Below, piece after piece: positions 27,736 to 37,907 of a DNA stretch of 64,000 bases. The first letter of the stretch is position 1, and every line of letters begins with the position of its first letter. The notes below the pieces were generated by a model, which was given only the letters and a program-made list of their open reading frames with translations, had not been told where the DNA came from and did not search any database. The DNA comes from Lentzea guizhouensis (GTDB lineage: Bacteria > Actinomycetota > Actinomycetes > Mycobacteriales > Pseudonocardiaceae): positions 9,610,001 to 9,674,000 of the forward strand of contig NZ_CP016793.1 in assembly GCF_001701025.1 (NCBI RefSeq). The letters run 5' to 3'. Both the position numbers and the translations under genes were made by a program.

Positions 27736-27783
27736 TGCCACGGCCCTGTCACGACGCAGCAGCGTCATGACAGGGCCGTGGCA
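27736..27783 (+). terminator. Long hairpin terminator
   Basis: Two 22-nt arms (first starts TGCCACGGCCCTGTCACGAC) pair with a single mismatch around the 4-nt loop AGCA, 10 bp after the stop of the 502-aa protein gene. There is no U-tract, as is usual in high-GC actinobacteria. It should stop transcription before the monooxygenase gene at 27808. Confidence 0.85.
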
Positions 27784-27807
27784 GTTCCAGGGCCGAGTGT
27801 GGTCGGC

Positions 27808-29109
27808 ATGGACACTCAGGTTCTGATCGTCGGGGCCGGCCCGACCGGCCTCACCCTCGCGCTCGACCTCGCCCGCCGCGGCGTGCCGTTCCGCATCGTC
27901 GACGCCTCACCGGCGCCGTTCGCGGGCTCGCGCGGCAAGGGCCTGCAGCCCCGGTCGATGGAGGTCTTCCACGACCTGGGCGTCATCGACGAGGTGCTCG
28001 ACTCCGGCCGGTTCCACCTGAAGCTGCGCGCTTGCCGTGGCCGCGAGGTGCTGCGCGAGTGGGACGTGCACGAGGACCGCCACCCCGCGGTCGACCGCCC
28101 GTACGCGAGCACGATGATCATCCCGCAGTTCCGGGTCGAGCAGATCCTGCGCGAGGCCCTCCCCCAGCCCGTCGAGCACGGCACGCCGTTGACGGCGTTC
28201 ACCCAGGACGACACCGGGGTGACGGCCACGGTCGGCGGCCGGACCGTCCGGGCGGCGTACCTCGTCGGGTGTGACGGCGGGAAGTCGTTCGTGCGCAAGG
28301 AGCTCGGCGTGCCGTTCCGCGGCGAGACGCACGAGGACATGCGGATGCTGATCGGTGACGTCCGGGTGTCCGGGCTCGACCGCGACCACTGGTACCAGTG
28401 GGGCGGCCGTCCCGACCAGTGGCTCGCGTTGTGCCCGTTGCCCGGCACCGACCTCTTCCAGTTCCAGTCCACCGGGGACGGCGAACCGTCGCTGGAGCTG
28501 TACCGGCGGATCGTCCGCGAACGCACCGGGCTCGACGACGTGGTCCTGCACGACGCGACGTGGATGTCGTTGTACCGCACCAACATCCGGATGGCCGACC
28601 GGTTCCGCGCCGGCCGGGTGTTCCTCGCCGGCGACGCCGCGCACGTGCACTCCCCCGCCGGTGCGCAGGGCATGAACACCGGCATCCAGGACGCGTACAA
28701 CCTGGGCTGGAAGCTCGGGATGGAGACGTTGCTCGACACCTACGAGGCCGAGCGCAAGCCCGTCGCGGAGTGGCTGCTCGGCATGACGACCGCGATCATG
28801 AGGTCCGGCAAGCTGTTCGAGAACCGCGGCGACGAGACCCTGCAGCTGTCGTTGTCCTACCGGACCGAGGAGGGACCGGGGCTGCGTGCGGGTGACCGGA
28901 TGCCGGACGGGGTCACCGACCAGGGCCGGATCTTCGACCTGCTGCGCGGTCCCGACTTCGTGACGCTCGACCTCGGCGACGACCCGGTGCTGGTGCGCCC
29001 GGACGGGTACGTGGCCGCGATCGGCCGGTCAGCGATCGACGCCTACTTCGGCGCGGCACCGGTCACGCAGCTGCACCACCGCCGGGTCGCTGCTCGGGCA
29101 GCCGCGTAG
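27808..29109 (+). CDS. FAD-dependent aromatic hydroxylase-type monooxygenase
   Basis: A 433-aa flavoprotein. The FAD motif is LIVGAGPTGLTLALDLARRG at the N-terminus. The DG motif is in GCDGGKSFVRK, and the GD motif in RVFLAGDAAHVHSPAGAQG is followed by MNTGIQDAYNLGWKL. Members hydroxylate aromatic or polyketide substrates with NADPH and oxygen. The C-terminal thioredoxin-like domain is shorter than usual (only about 50 residues after the GRIFDLLRGPDF segment), so part may be lost in frame. I used ATG 27808. It overlaps the convergent SARP gene by 81 bp. Confidence 0.87.
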   Translation: MDTQVLIVGAGPTGLTLALDLARRGVPFRIVDASPAPFAGSRGKGLQPRSMEVFHDLGVIDEVLDSGRFHLKLRACRGREVLREWDVHEDRHPAVDRPYASTMIIPQFRVEQILREALPQPVEHGTPLTAFTQDDTGVTATVGGRTVRAAYLVGCDGGKSFVRKELGVPFRGETHEDMRMLIGDVRVSGLDRDHWYQWGGRPDQWLALCPLPGTDLFQFQSTGDGEPSLELYRRIVRERTGLDDVVLHDATWMSLYRTNIRMADRFRAGRVFLAGDAAHVHSPAGAQGMNTGIQDAYNLGWKLGMETLLDTYEAERKPVAEWLLGMTTAIMRSGKLFENRGDETLQLSLSYRTEEGPGLRAGDRMPDGVTDQGRIFDLLRGPDFVTLDLGDDPVLVRPDGYVAAIGRSAIDAYFGAAPVTQLHHRRVAARAAA

Positions 29110-31884
29110 CCGTTCCGCCTCGTCCAGGGCGGCCGCGGCGCGCGCCGGGTCGCCCTGGGTCAGCACCCACCCCGCGTAGAGCTCCAGCACACCGGCCCGC
29201 GCCGGCCCGTCGGCGCTCTTCTCGACGGTCTCGAGCGCCCGCGCGTGCTGCTCCCCCGCCTGGTCCAGGTGCCCCAGACGGGTCAGCGCGAGCCCGAGCG
29301 CGGCATGCACCGAGGCGCGGAACTGGAACGCCTGCGAGTCCACCGTGGCGTCCAACGCCCGCTGGTACAACCGCACGGCCTCCTCGAAGTCGCCGCTGAA
29401 GTACGCCACCTCGCCGTAGGCCTGCGCGACCCGCCCCTGGTCGAGGTCGTGCACCGGGTGCACCTGCGCCAGGTCCTCGCGCGCCCCGGCCAGGTCACCG
29501 GTCCGCACCTTCAGCCGCGCCGTCTGCACCAGCACCGACATCGGCACCAGCACGCTCTCCGGGTCGCCGAGCTCCGCCGCCACCTGCCGCGCCTCCGACA
29601 CCGCGCGGAAGCCCTCGGCGAACGCGCCCCGGTTGATCAGCACCATGACCAGGCACGACAACCCGAACACGACCGCCCACCGGTCCCCCACCGCCCGGAA
29701 CCCCCGCAACGCCTCCGTGTAAGCCCGCTCCGCCGCCGGCGCCGCTCCTTCGCTGAACTCCCCCGCGACGACCCCGCGGATGAGCGCCGAGAACGCCCGC
29801 ATCCACTCGTCGTCCGAGCTCGCCAGCCGGTCCGCGAGCGCCGTCATCCGGCCGCCCAGCTCGACATCGCCCCAGACCTGCCCGTTGGTCAGCACCAACG
29901 CGCACACCGCCGTCGGCACGTCCTCCTGCCACAACCGCTCCGCCGCCCGCACGGCCTGCGGTGTGCCCAGCGACATCAGCACCTCGGACAACGCGTCACC
30001 GGGCACCAGCGGGGCCCACCGGCCGATCTCCGCGAAGCGCTTGGTCATCACCAGCCAGTGCCAGGTGCGGGCGGCCATCATCCGCCGGGCGAGGGCCTGG
30101 TCGTGCTGGACCGCCCAGGCGAGGGCGGCGTCGAGGTTGCCTCGTTCCGCGTCGAACACCTCCAGGGCTTCGAGCTGGCGGGGGCCGCGGAACAACGGCT
30201 CGGTGTGTTCGGCGAGGCTGATGTAGTGGCGGGCGTGGGCCGCCGGGTCCGCCTGGCCCTGTTCGAGGGCGTACTCGCGGACGGTCTCCAGGAGGCGGTA
30301 GCGCTCACCGGACCGCACGACCAACGACTTCTCGACCAGCGCCGAGAGCAGGTCCTCGGTCTCCCAGAGGTCGCGTTCCTGATCTTGTCGGGGGTCGTGA
30401 GTACGGTGAAACGCAGGGGTTCCCAGCTCGGGGGTACCCCTGCGCGAGCCTGCCGGGCCATTTGCCAGGCCACCTGTTAGGCCACCTGCCGGGCCACCTG
30501 CCGGGTCGCCTGCCAAGCCACCTGCCGGAGCCGCCGTCGCCAGAGCCGGAGCCGGGACCGCCGGGACCGCCGGGACCGCCGAGCACACCGCGTGCACCGC
30601 CGCAGCCGTCGCCCCGCCCACGAACACCGCCAGCCGCCAGCAGCTCCCGTTCAGCCGCCCCAGCAGCTCCCAGCTCCAGTCGATCACCGCCCGCATCGTC
30701 CGGTGCCGCGCGGTCCGGTGCGCGCCCGCGGTCGAGCAGCCGCAACCGGCTCTGCACCCGCGCCTCCAGCTGCTGCGGCGACAGCGACCGCGCACGGGCC
30801 GCCGCCAGCTCCACGGCCAGCGGAATCCCTTCCAGCGCAACACAAACCCGCCGAACCACGTCCGGATCCATCGCCGTACCGACACGAGCGGAGAACAACC
30901 GCACGGCGTGCTCGACGTCCAGCGGCGCCACCGGAAGAACCACTTCTCCCAGCACCCCCAACGGCTCCCGCGACGTCGCCAGTCCACCACGTGCTCGCAG
31001 TTGTCCAGCACCACCAGCGACGTGCCCAGCCGGTCGAACACCGGTATCGCCAACGGGTTCGGCCCCAGCGCGGCGTCCAACGCGGCCACGGGTTCCGCCG
31101 TCGAGTCCAGCTCGACGAACCAGGCGGACGCGCAGGAAGCCGCGTGCGCCAGCGCGAGCCGCGTCTTGCCCACCCCGCCGAATCCGGTCAGCGTCACCAA
31201 CCGGTTCGCGGCCAGCAACTCGCCCAGCGACGCCAGGTCCGCGGAACGCCCCACGAACGACCCCACCGCAGCCGGCAGGTTTCCGCGCACGACTCGTTCC
31301 CGCAGCACCGAGAGGTGTGCGGCAGCCAGTGCCTCGCCCGGATCGACTCCCAGGGTCTCCGCCAGCGCGCCCCGCACCCGTTCGAAGACCGCCAGCGCGT
31401 CCGACCGCCGCCCGGCCGCGTGCAGGGCCAGCATCAACCGCGCCGCCACGTTCTCCCGCAACGGGTGCGCGGCCGCCAGCGCCTCCAACCCGGCCAGGTC
31501 GTCGCGCAGCAACGCCAGCCGCACCGCCTCGTCGACCGCGAACGGCGCGTCCTCGAACGCCGCACCGCGCCACAGCGACGCGTCCCGGGTCCGGGTGAAC
31601 TCCTCGACGTCCGTCGACGCCTCCAGCCGGTAGCCCCGCGGATGTGACGACACCACCGCCGCACCGGCGGAACGCCGCAACCGCGACACCAGCGACTGCA
31701 GCGCGGCCACCCCGTCGACCGGCGGCTCGTCCGGCCACAGGTCCGCGACCAACCGGTCGGCGGAGACCACCTGTCCCGGCTCCATCGCGAGCCGGATCAG
31801 CAGCCACCGCAACCGTTTTCCGCGCACCTCGACGGGCCCGTCGTCACCCAGGACGACGAGCGGTCCCAGCACGTTCACGCGCAT
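29029..31884 (-). CDS. AfsR/SARP-family regulator with a frame-scrambled segment
   Basis: The open frame encodes 951 residues. The parts are an OmpR-type winged helix (MRVNVLGPLVVLGDDGPVEV to about 90), a BTAD domain (about 100-235), an NB-ARC-like ATPase with P-loop LTGFGGVGKTRLAL, and C-terminal TPRs. Residues about 301-387 are nonsense (Arg/Trp-rich), because the true ATPase sequence (LATSREPLGVLGEVVLPVAP, GIPLAVELAAAR) is in another frame between about 30,985 and 30,722. About 15-20 residues normally found between NCEH-like and ATSREPL motifs are also missing. A 75-residue Ala/Gly/Pro insert follows at about 420-495. The frame stays open by chance, so the protein may be nonfunctional. Start ATG 31884 overlaps the ABC permease stop. 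Confidence 0.8.
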   Translation of the reverse strand: MRVNVLGPLVVLGDDGPVEVRGKRLRWLLIRLAMEPGQVVSADRLVADLWPDEPPVDGVAALQSLVSRLRRSAGAAVVSSHPRGYRLEASTDVEEFTRTRDASLWRGAAFEDAPFAVDEAVRLALLRDDLAGLEALAAAHPLRENVAARLMLALHAAGRRSDALAVFERVRGALAETLGVDPGEALAAAHLSVLRERVVRGNLPAAVGSFVGRSADLASLGELLAANRLVTLTGFGGVGKTRLALAHAASCASAWFVELDSTAEPVAALDAALGPNPLAIPVFDRLGTSLVVLDNCEHVVDWRRRGSRWGCWEKWFFRWRRWTSSTPCGCSPLVSVRRWIRTWFGGFVLRWKGFRWPWSWRRPVRGRCRRSSWRRGCRAGCGCSTAGAHRTARHRTMRAVIDWSWELLGRLNGSCWRLAVFVGGATAAAVHAVCSAVPAVPAVPAPALATAAPAGGLAGDPAGGPAGGLTGGLANGPAGSRRGTPELGTPAFHRTHDPRQDQERDLWETEDLLSALVEKSLVVRSGERYRLLETVREYALEQGQADPAAHARHYISLAEHTEPLFRGPRQLEALEVFDAERGNLDAALAWAVQHDQALARRMMAARTWHWLVMTKRFAEIGRWAPLVPGDALSEVLMSLGTPQAVRAAERLWQEDVPTAVCALVLTNGQVWGDVELGGRMTALADRLASSDDEWMRAFSALIRGVVAGEFSEGAAPAAERAYTEALRGFRAVGDRWAVVFGLSCLVMVLINRGAFAEGFRAVSEARQVAAELGDPESVLVPMSVLVQTARLKVRTGDLAGAREDLAQVHPVHDLDQGRVAQAYGEVAYFSGDFEEAVRLYQRALDATVDSQAFQFRASVHAALGLALTRLGHLDQAGEQHARALETVEKSADGPARAGVLELYAGWVLTQGDPARAAAALDEAERLRGCPSSDPAVVQLRDRCRAEVGVDR
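30458..30529. repeat. Six tandem 12-bp units inside the SARP gene
   Basis: Units such as CCACCTGCCGGG repeat six times, with divergence in units 1, 2 and 5. On the coding (minus) strand they give tetrapeptides AGGL, AGDP, AGGP and TGGL. This accounts for part of a low-complexity insert not expected in AfsR-type proteins. Confidence 0.85.
30552..30578. repeat. Three tandem 9-bp units inside the SARP gene
   Basis: CCGGGACCG is repeated three times without change. In the minus-strand protein it encodes a VPA tripeptide run (AVPAVPAVPAP). With the 12-bp array 23 bp away, it marks this site as prone to slippage. Confidence 0.85.
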
Positions 31885-32516
31885 CACGCGCGCCGCACGC
31901 CCAGCACTACCGCGCCCGCCACCAGCACGGCACCGACCACGGCGGCCCACAGCACCGACAGCGACACCTGGTTGTGCCCCAGGGCGTCCAGCACCCAGCC
32001 GAGCGGTGTCACGCGCCCGAGCGGGTACGTCAGCACGACCACGCTGAACACCGCCAGCACCGTCCGGCCGATCGCGTCGAACACCGGCCGCGCGAACAGC
32101 AAGCCCACGCCGACGCCGAGCAGCGCGACAGCGGTGTGCGCGCCGAGTCCCACCAGGAACTCGGTGAACGTGTAGGGGTGCGGGTTCGTGACCACCGGCC
32201 ACACCGCCGCGAGAACCGCCATGGCCACCGCGAACAGCACCGCCACCACGGCGACCGCGCCGAGCACCCGCGACCACCCGCCGGCCGACACGACGGTGAT
32301 CTCGCGCCGCACCGCGTCTTCTGAAGTCGCGACGACGACCGCCATCCACGCGCAGACGGGATAGAGCAACGCAGACGAGCCCGAGTACGCCTCCAAGGGC
32401 TGCCCGGCGTCGGAGGAGAACAACATCCCCAGCACACCGAGGAACACCAGAAGCGGGGCCAGAAACCTTTGCCCGCGCAGCACATCCGCCGCGAGGTAAC
32501 GCACCAGTGAGGTCAT
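31884..32516 (-). CDS. ABC transporter permease-like membrane protein
   Basis: A 210-aa protein with about six hydrophobic segments (FLAPLLVFLGVLGMLF, LLYPVCAWMAVVVAT, VLGAVAVVAVLFAVAMAVLA, ALLGVGVGLLFA, VLAVFSVVVLTYPL, and a C-terminal helix). It has a short loop after the second segment, SEDAVRREITVVSAGG. It overlaps the ATPase gene (ATGA) and the SARP gene (TGATG) in one operon, so it is the membrane half of a small exporter. The substrate is unknown. Confidence 0.8.
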   Translation of the reverse strand: MTSLVRYLAADVLRGQRFLAPLLVFLGVLGMLFSSDAGQPLEAYSGSSALLYPVCAWMAVVVATSEDAVRREITVVSAGGWSRVLGAVAVVAVLFAVAMAVLAAVWPVVTNPHPYTFTEFLVGLGAHTAVALLGVGVGLLFARPVFDAIGRTVLAVFSVVVLTYPLGRVTPLGWVLDALGHNQVSLSVLWAAVVGAVLVAGAVVLGVRRA

Positions 32517-33226
32517 CGTACGCTCCGCACCGAGCAGCCCAGCCGCAGGGCCTCCGCCAGCACCGAGTCGCTGCGGTCGGGCGCCACGACGACCCGCGCC
32601 GACGTCCCGCGCGACAGCACCGACTGCACGCCTTCCAGCGCCTCCAACGCATCCAGCCCCACGACCCGGCTGAGCTCGATGGTCACGTGCCCGCCGGCGA
32701 GGTCCACCCGCGTCGCCTCCGCGAGGTGACCCTCGTGGTCGGACACCAGCGCCACCCGCCCCTGTAGCAACGTCACCAGCTCCGCCGACGCCGCCGGGTC
32801 CAGACCGCTCCACGGCTCGTCGAGCACCAGCACGTCGGAGGCGAGGAAAGCCTGTGCCAGCGCGACCTTTTGCGCGTTGCCCTTCGACAGCTCGGACATC
32901 GGCGCGGTCAGCGAGCCGATGAACCCCAGCCGCTCCAGCACGTCGGTCGCCGCGGCGGACCGGATCCGCCCCAGGTGCGCCAGGTAGGACGAAGCGGACA
33001 TCTTGACGTCCGAGGGGAACCGCTCCGGCACGTACCCCACCGACGCGGGCCGCACGACCCGCCCGGTCGTCGGTCGCAGCACGCCGGCCGCGATCTTGAG
33101 CAACGTCGACTTGCCGGTGCCGTTCGCGCCGGTCAGCACCGTCAGCTCGGACACTTCCAGCGTGAGGTCGCGCAGCACCCAGGGCCCGCGCCCGTACCGC
33201 TTGGAGACCTGATCGAGGAGCACCAC
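32513..33226 (-). CDS. ABC transporter ATP-binding protein
   Basis: A 237-aa ATPase with Walker A TGANGTGKST, Q-loop region VGYVPERFPSDV, signature LSKGNAQKVALAQAF and Walker B VLVLDEPWSGLDP. The frame is open to 33271, but the family N-terminus (LLDQVSKRYGRG) starts with a GTG pair at 33226/33223, so I used 33226. It is the first gene of an ATPase-permease-SARP operon. This ties transporter and regulator expression together. Confidence 0.87.
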   Translation of the reverse strand: MVLLDQVSKRYGRGPWVLRDLTLEVSELTVLTGANGTGKSTLLKIAAGVLRPTTGRVVRPASVGYVPERFPSDVKMSASSYLAHLGRIRSAAATDVLERLGFIGSLTAPMSELSKGNAQKVALAQAFLASDVLVLDEPWSGLDPAASAELVTLLQGRVALVSDHEGHLAEATRVDLAGGHVTIELSRVVGLDALEALEGVQSVLSRGTSARVVVAPDRSDSVLAEALRLGCSVRSVR

Positions 33227-33264
33227 GCCAAGATAACCACAGCACGGCACGACACGGAGGACAT

Positions 33265-33678
33265 ATGACACTGCTGCTACCGCTGGCCACGGCGTGCGTC
33301 TGGCTCGGCATGGTCGTGGCGATCTCGATCGAGGCGCCGCTGAAGTTCCGGGCGCCCGGCATCACGCGAGCACTCGGCCTCGGCATCGGGCAGCTGGTGT
33401 TCCGCGCCCTCAACCGCGCGGAGATCGTGCTCGCGCTCGTCACGGCCGTGGCGTTCGCGTTCGGCGACCGCCCGGTCGCGGCGACCGTGCTGCTCGTCGC
33501 GCTGGTCGTGACGCTCGCGGTCCAGGTGTTCGCGATCCGGCCGAAGCTGGAGGCCAGGGCCGAGCAGATCATCGCGGGCTCGGAACCGCCGAGGTCCCGA
33601 GCCCACCTCGGCTACATCGCGCTGGAAGGCCTCAAGGTGGCGATGCTGGTCGCGTTCGCGGTCACAGCCGCTCCGTGA
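33265..33678 (+). CDS. Small integral membrane protein
   Basis: A 137-aa protein with about four hydrophobic helices (LLLPLATACVWLGMVVAISI, IVLALVTAVAFAF, VLLVALVVTLAVQVFAI, VAMLVAFAVTAA) and a conserved-looking EAPLKFRAPGITRALGLGIG loop. A ribosome site (GGAGG) lies 5 nt before ATG. I do not recognise the function. It is divergent from the ABC ATPase and overlaps the end of the hydrolase remnant by 17 bp. Confidence 0.78.
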   Translation: MTLLLPLATACVWLGMVVAISIEAPLKFRAPGITRALGLGIGQLVFRALNRAEIVLALVTAVAFAFGDRPVAATVLLVALVVTLAVQVFAIRPKLEARAEQIIAGSEPPRSRAHLGYIALEGLKVAMLVAFAVTAAP

Positions 33679-33966
33679 CCTCGCCGACCACCTCGGCCAG
33701 CTCACGCGGACGGATCAGGAACGGCGAGTGTGACCCCGGCAGCTCGCGCACGACAGCGGTCGCGCGCAGGCGGTCGGCGAACAACGCCGGGAAGCTCCGG
33801 TCGTGGGCGCACACGATCGCGGCGGTCGACACGGTGACCTGGAGGTGCTCGGCAGGTCCACGACACACGTGGCCCAGCCTTGGGCGCGCAGCTCGGGAAC
33901 CACCAGGTCCCAGCACCACCACCCGCGCCAGGCACCGTGCACGAGCAGCAGGTTCCCGCGGTCCAT
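33662..33966 (-). pseudogene. Alpha/beta-hydrolase remnant
   Basis: From ATG 33966 (with GAGGAGA upstream) the sequence gives LLLVHGAWRGWWCWDLVVPE, the oxyanion-hole strand of an esterase-like hydrolase, then WATCVVDLPS. After a frame shift it continues with the C-terminal part of such an enzyme (VSTAAIVCAHDRSFPALFAD, LPGSHSPFLIRPRELAEVVG). The middle, with the catalytic Ser and Asp, is missing. This is a deleted pseudogene of about 100 residues. It is divergent from a broken AraC gene. Confidence 0.8.
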
Positions 33967-34063
33967 CAAGATCTCCTCGTCACTCGAATGGCCGTACGCC
34001 AACGAGGCAAGACCGGGGCGAGCCATCGTCCGGAGTCCGCCGTCCTGTCGGAGGAGTCCGAGG

Positions 34064-34804
34064 GTGAACCCGCTGGAGCAGGTGCTGGCGCGGCTGTGCG
34101 TGAACTGGGCGGTCGCGACGCCGTTGCACGCGGGCGGGCGGTGGGCGCTGAGCTTCGTCGGACGGCTCGATCTGCGGGTGGAGATCGTCGTGCGGGGCGC
34201 GCGCACGTGCGGGTCGGCGAGCGGAGCTTCGTCGCCGAGCAGGGCGACTGCTACGTCATCGCCGGACGCAGGCCGTACCGCATCGCCGCGGATCCGGACA
34301 TCCCCGAGGTGTTCGCGGCGCCCTACTACGAGCACCCGGACGGCACTCCGCGCGACGTCGCCCAGGTCGGCGAAGGCCACGACACGACGTTGCTCGGCGC
34401 GGGCTTCACCTGCGACCGGGAGACCGCCCGGCTGCTGGAGGTGCTGCCGCCGGTCATCCACGTGCGCGACCCCGGTGGCACCGCGCAGACGACCATCGGG
34501 ACGACCATCGGGCTGATCAAGCAGGAGATCGACCACAAGCCGATCGTCGACCGCCTCTGCCAGGTGCTGCTGCTCCAGGTCCTGCGCGACCACGACACGT
34601 CCCTGGACCCGCAGCTCGGAAAGGCGCTCCAGGCACTGCACGCGGACCTCGGCCGCCCGTGGACGGGCCGCCCGTGCGCTGAAGGACTCCAACGACACGG
34701 TCGCCACCATCGCGTTCACGGTCGGTTATCGCACGGAAAACGCGGTCAGCGCCGCGTTCAGGAGGTTCACCGGGTCCACGCCGAGCGAGTACCGGGTGAG
34801 TTAG
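34064..34804 (+). pseudogene. AraC-family regulator with cupin domain, broken
   Basis: The GTG start at 34064 (after GAGGAG) gives a cupin_6-type N-terminus (NPLEQVLARLCVNWAVATPL, LDLRVEIVVRG). One lost base near 34195 shifts the frame; the sequence continues as HVRVGERSFVAEQGDCYVIA to ALHADLGRPWT. The first helix-turn-helix, about 40 residues, is then missing. The second HTH survives in another frame (DTVATIAFTVGYRTENAVSA to PSEYRVS). The usual target of such regulators is a divergent hydrolase or oxidoreductase, and here that gene is decayed too. Confidence 0.8.
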
Positions 34805-34815
34805 GACAACCTGGG

Positions 34816-34845
34816 TTGAACAGGCTTACAGGACAAGCGTACTGT
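34816..34845 (+). promoter_or_regulatory. Candidate promoter of the aconitase gene
   Basis: TTGAAC (34816-34821) and TACTGT (34840-34845) are separated by 18 bp in the only AT-richer part of the gap before acnA. This fits a vegetative sigma promoter with a leader of about 85 nt. It is based on sequence match only. Confidence 0.45.
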
Positions 34846-34935
34846 TTGGGGTCGAGGGGCAGGGGTCGACCGGGTGCGGAAGACTCTCCCCGTACCCCGA
34901 ACTGACCACCGCGCTGTCACCAGATGGAGTTGCAC

Positions 34936-37746
<2,811 letters not shown>

Positions 37747-37759
37747 TCAGCAACAACTT

Positions 37760-37797
37760 GAAGGGCCGCCCACCGACATCTCGGCGGGCGGCCCTTC
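37760..37797 (+). terminator. Hairpin terminator after acnA
   Basis: Twelve-bp arms GAAGGGCCGCCC and GGGCGGCCCTTC enclose an inner CCG/CGG pair and a 6-nt loop. The stem starts 14 bp after the acnA stop. It is a clear intrinsic-type terminator despite the short T stretch. Confidence 0.9.
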
Positions 37798-37907
37798 ATG
37801 TCGGAGGAACTCCCGATCGTCGTTTGGCACCAAGCGCCATGTGAGATGATCCCGAGACACAGCTGGAGTGAAGTTCTCCTCAGCAACGCCAGCCGGGAGT
37901 AGTTCCA

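Noticed and set aside
26172..27752. 526-aa open frame opposite the Gln-rich membrane protein
   Set aside because: Same shadow effect; Leu/Arg/Val repeats only.
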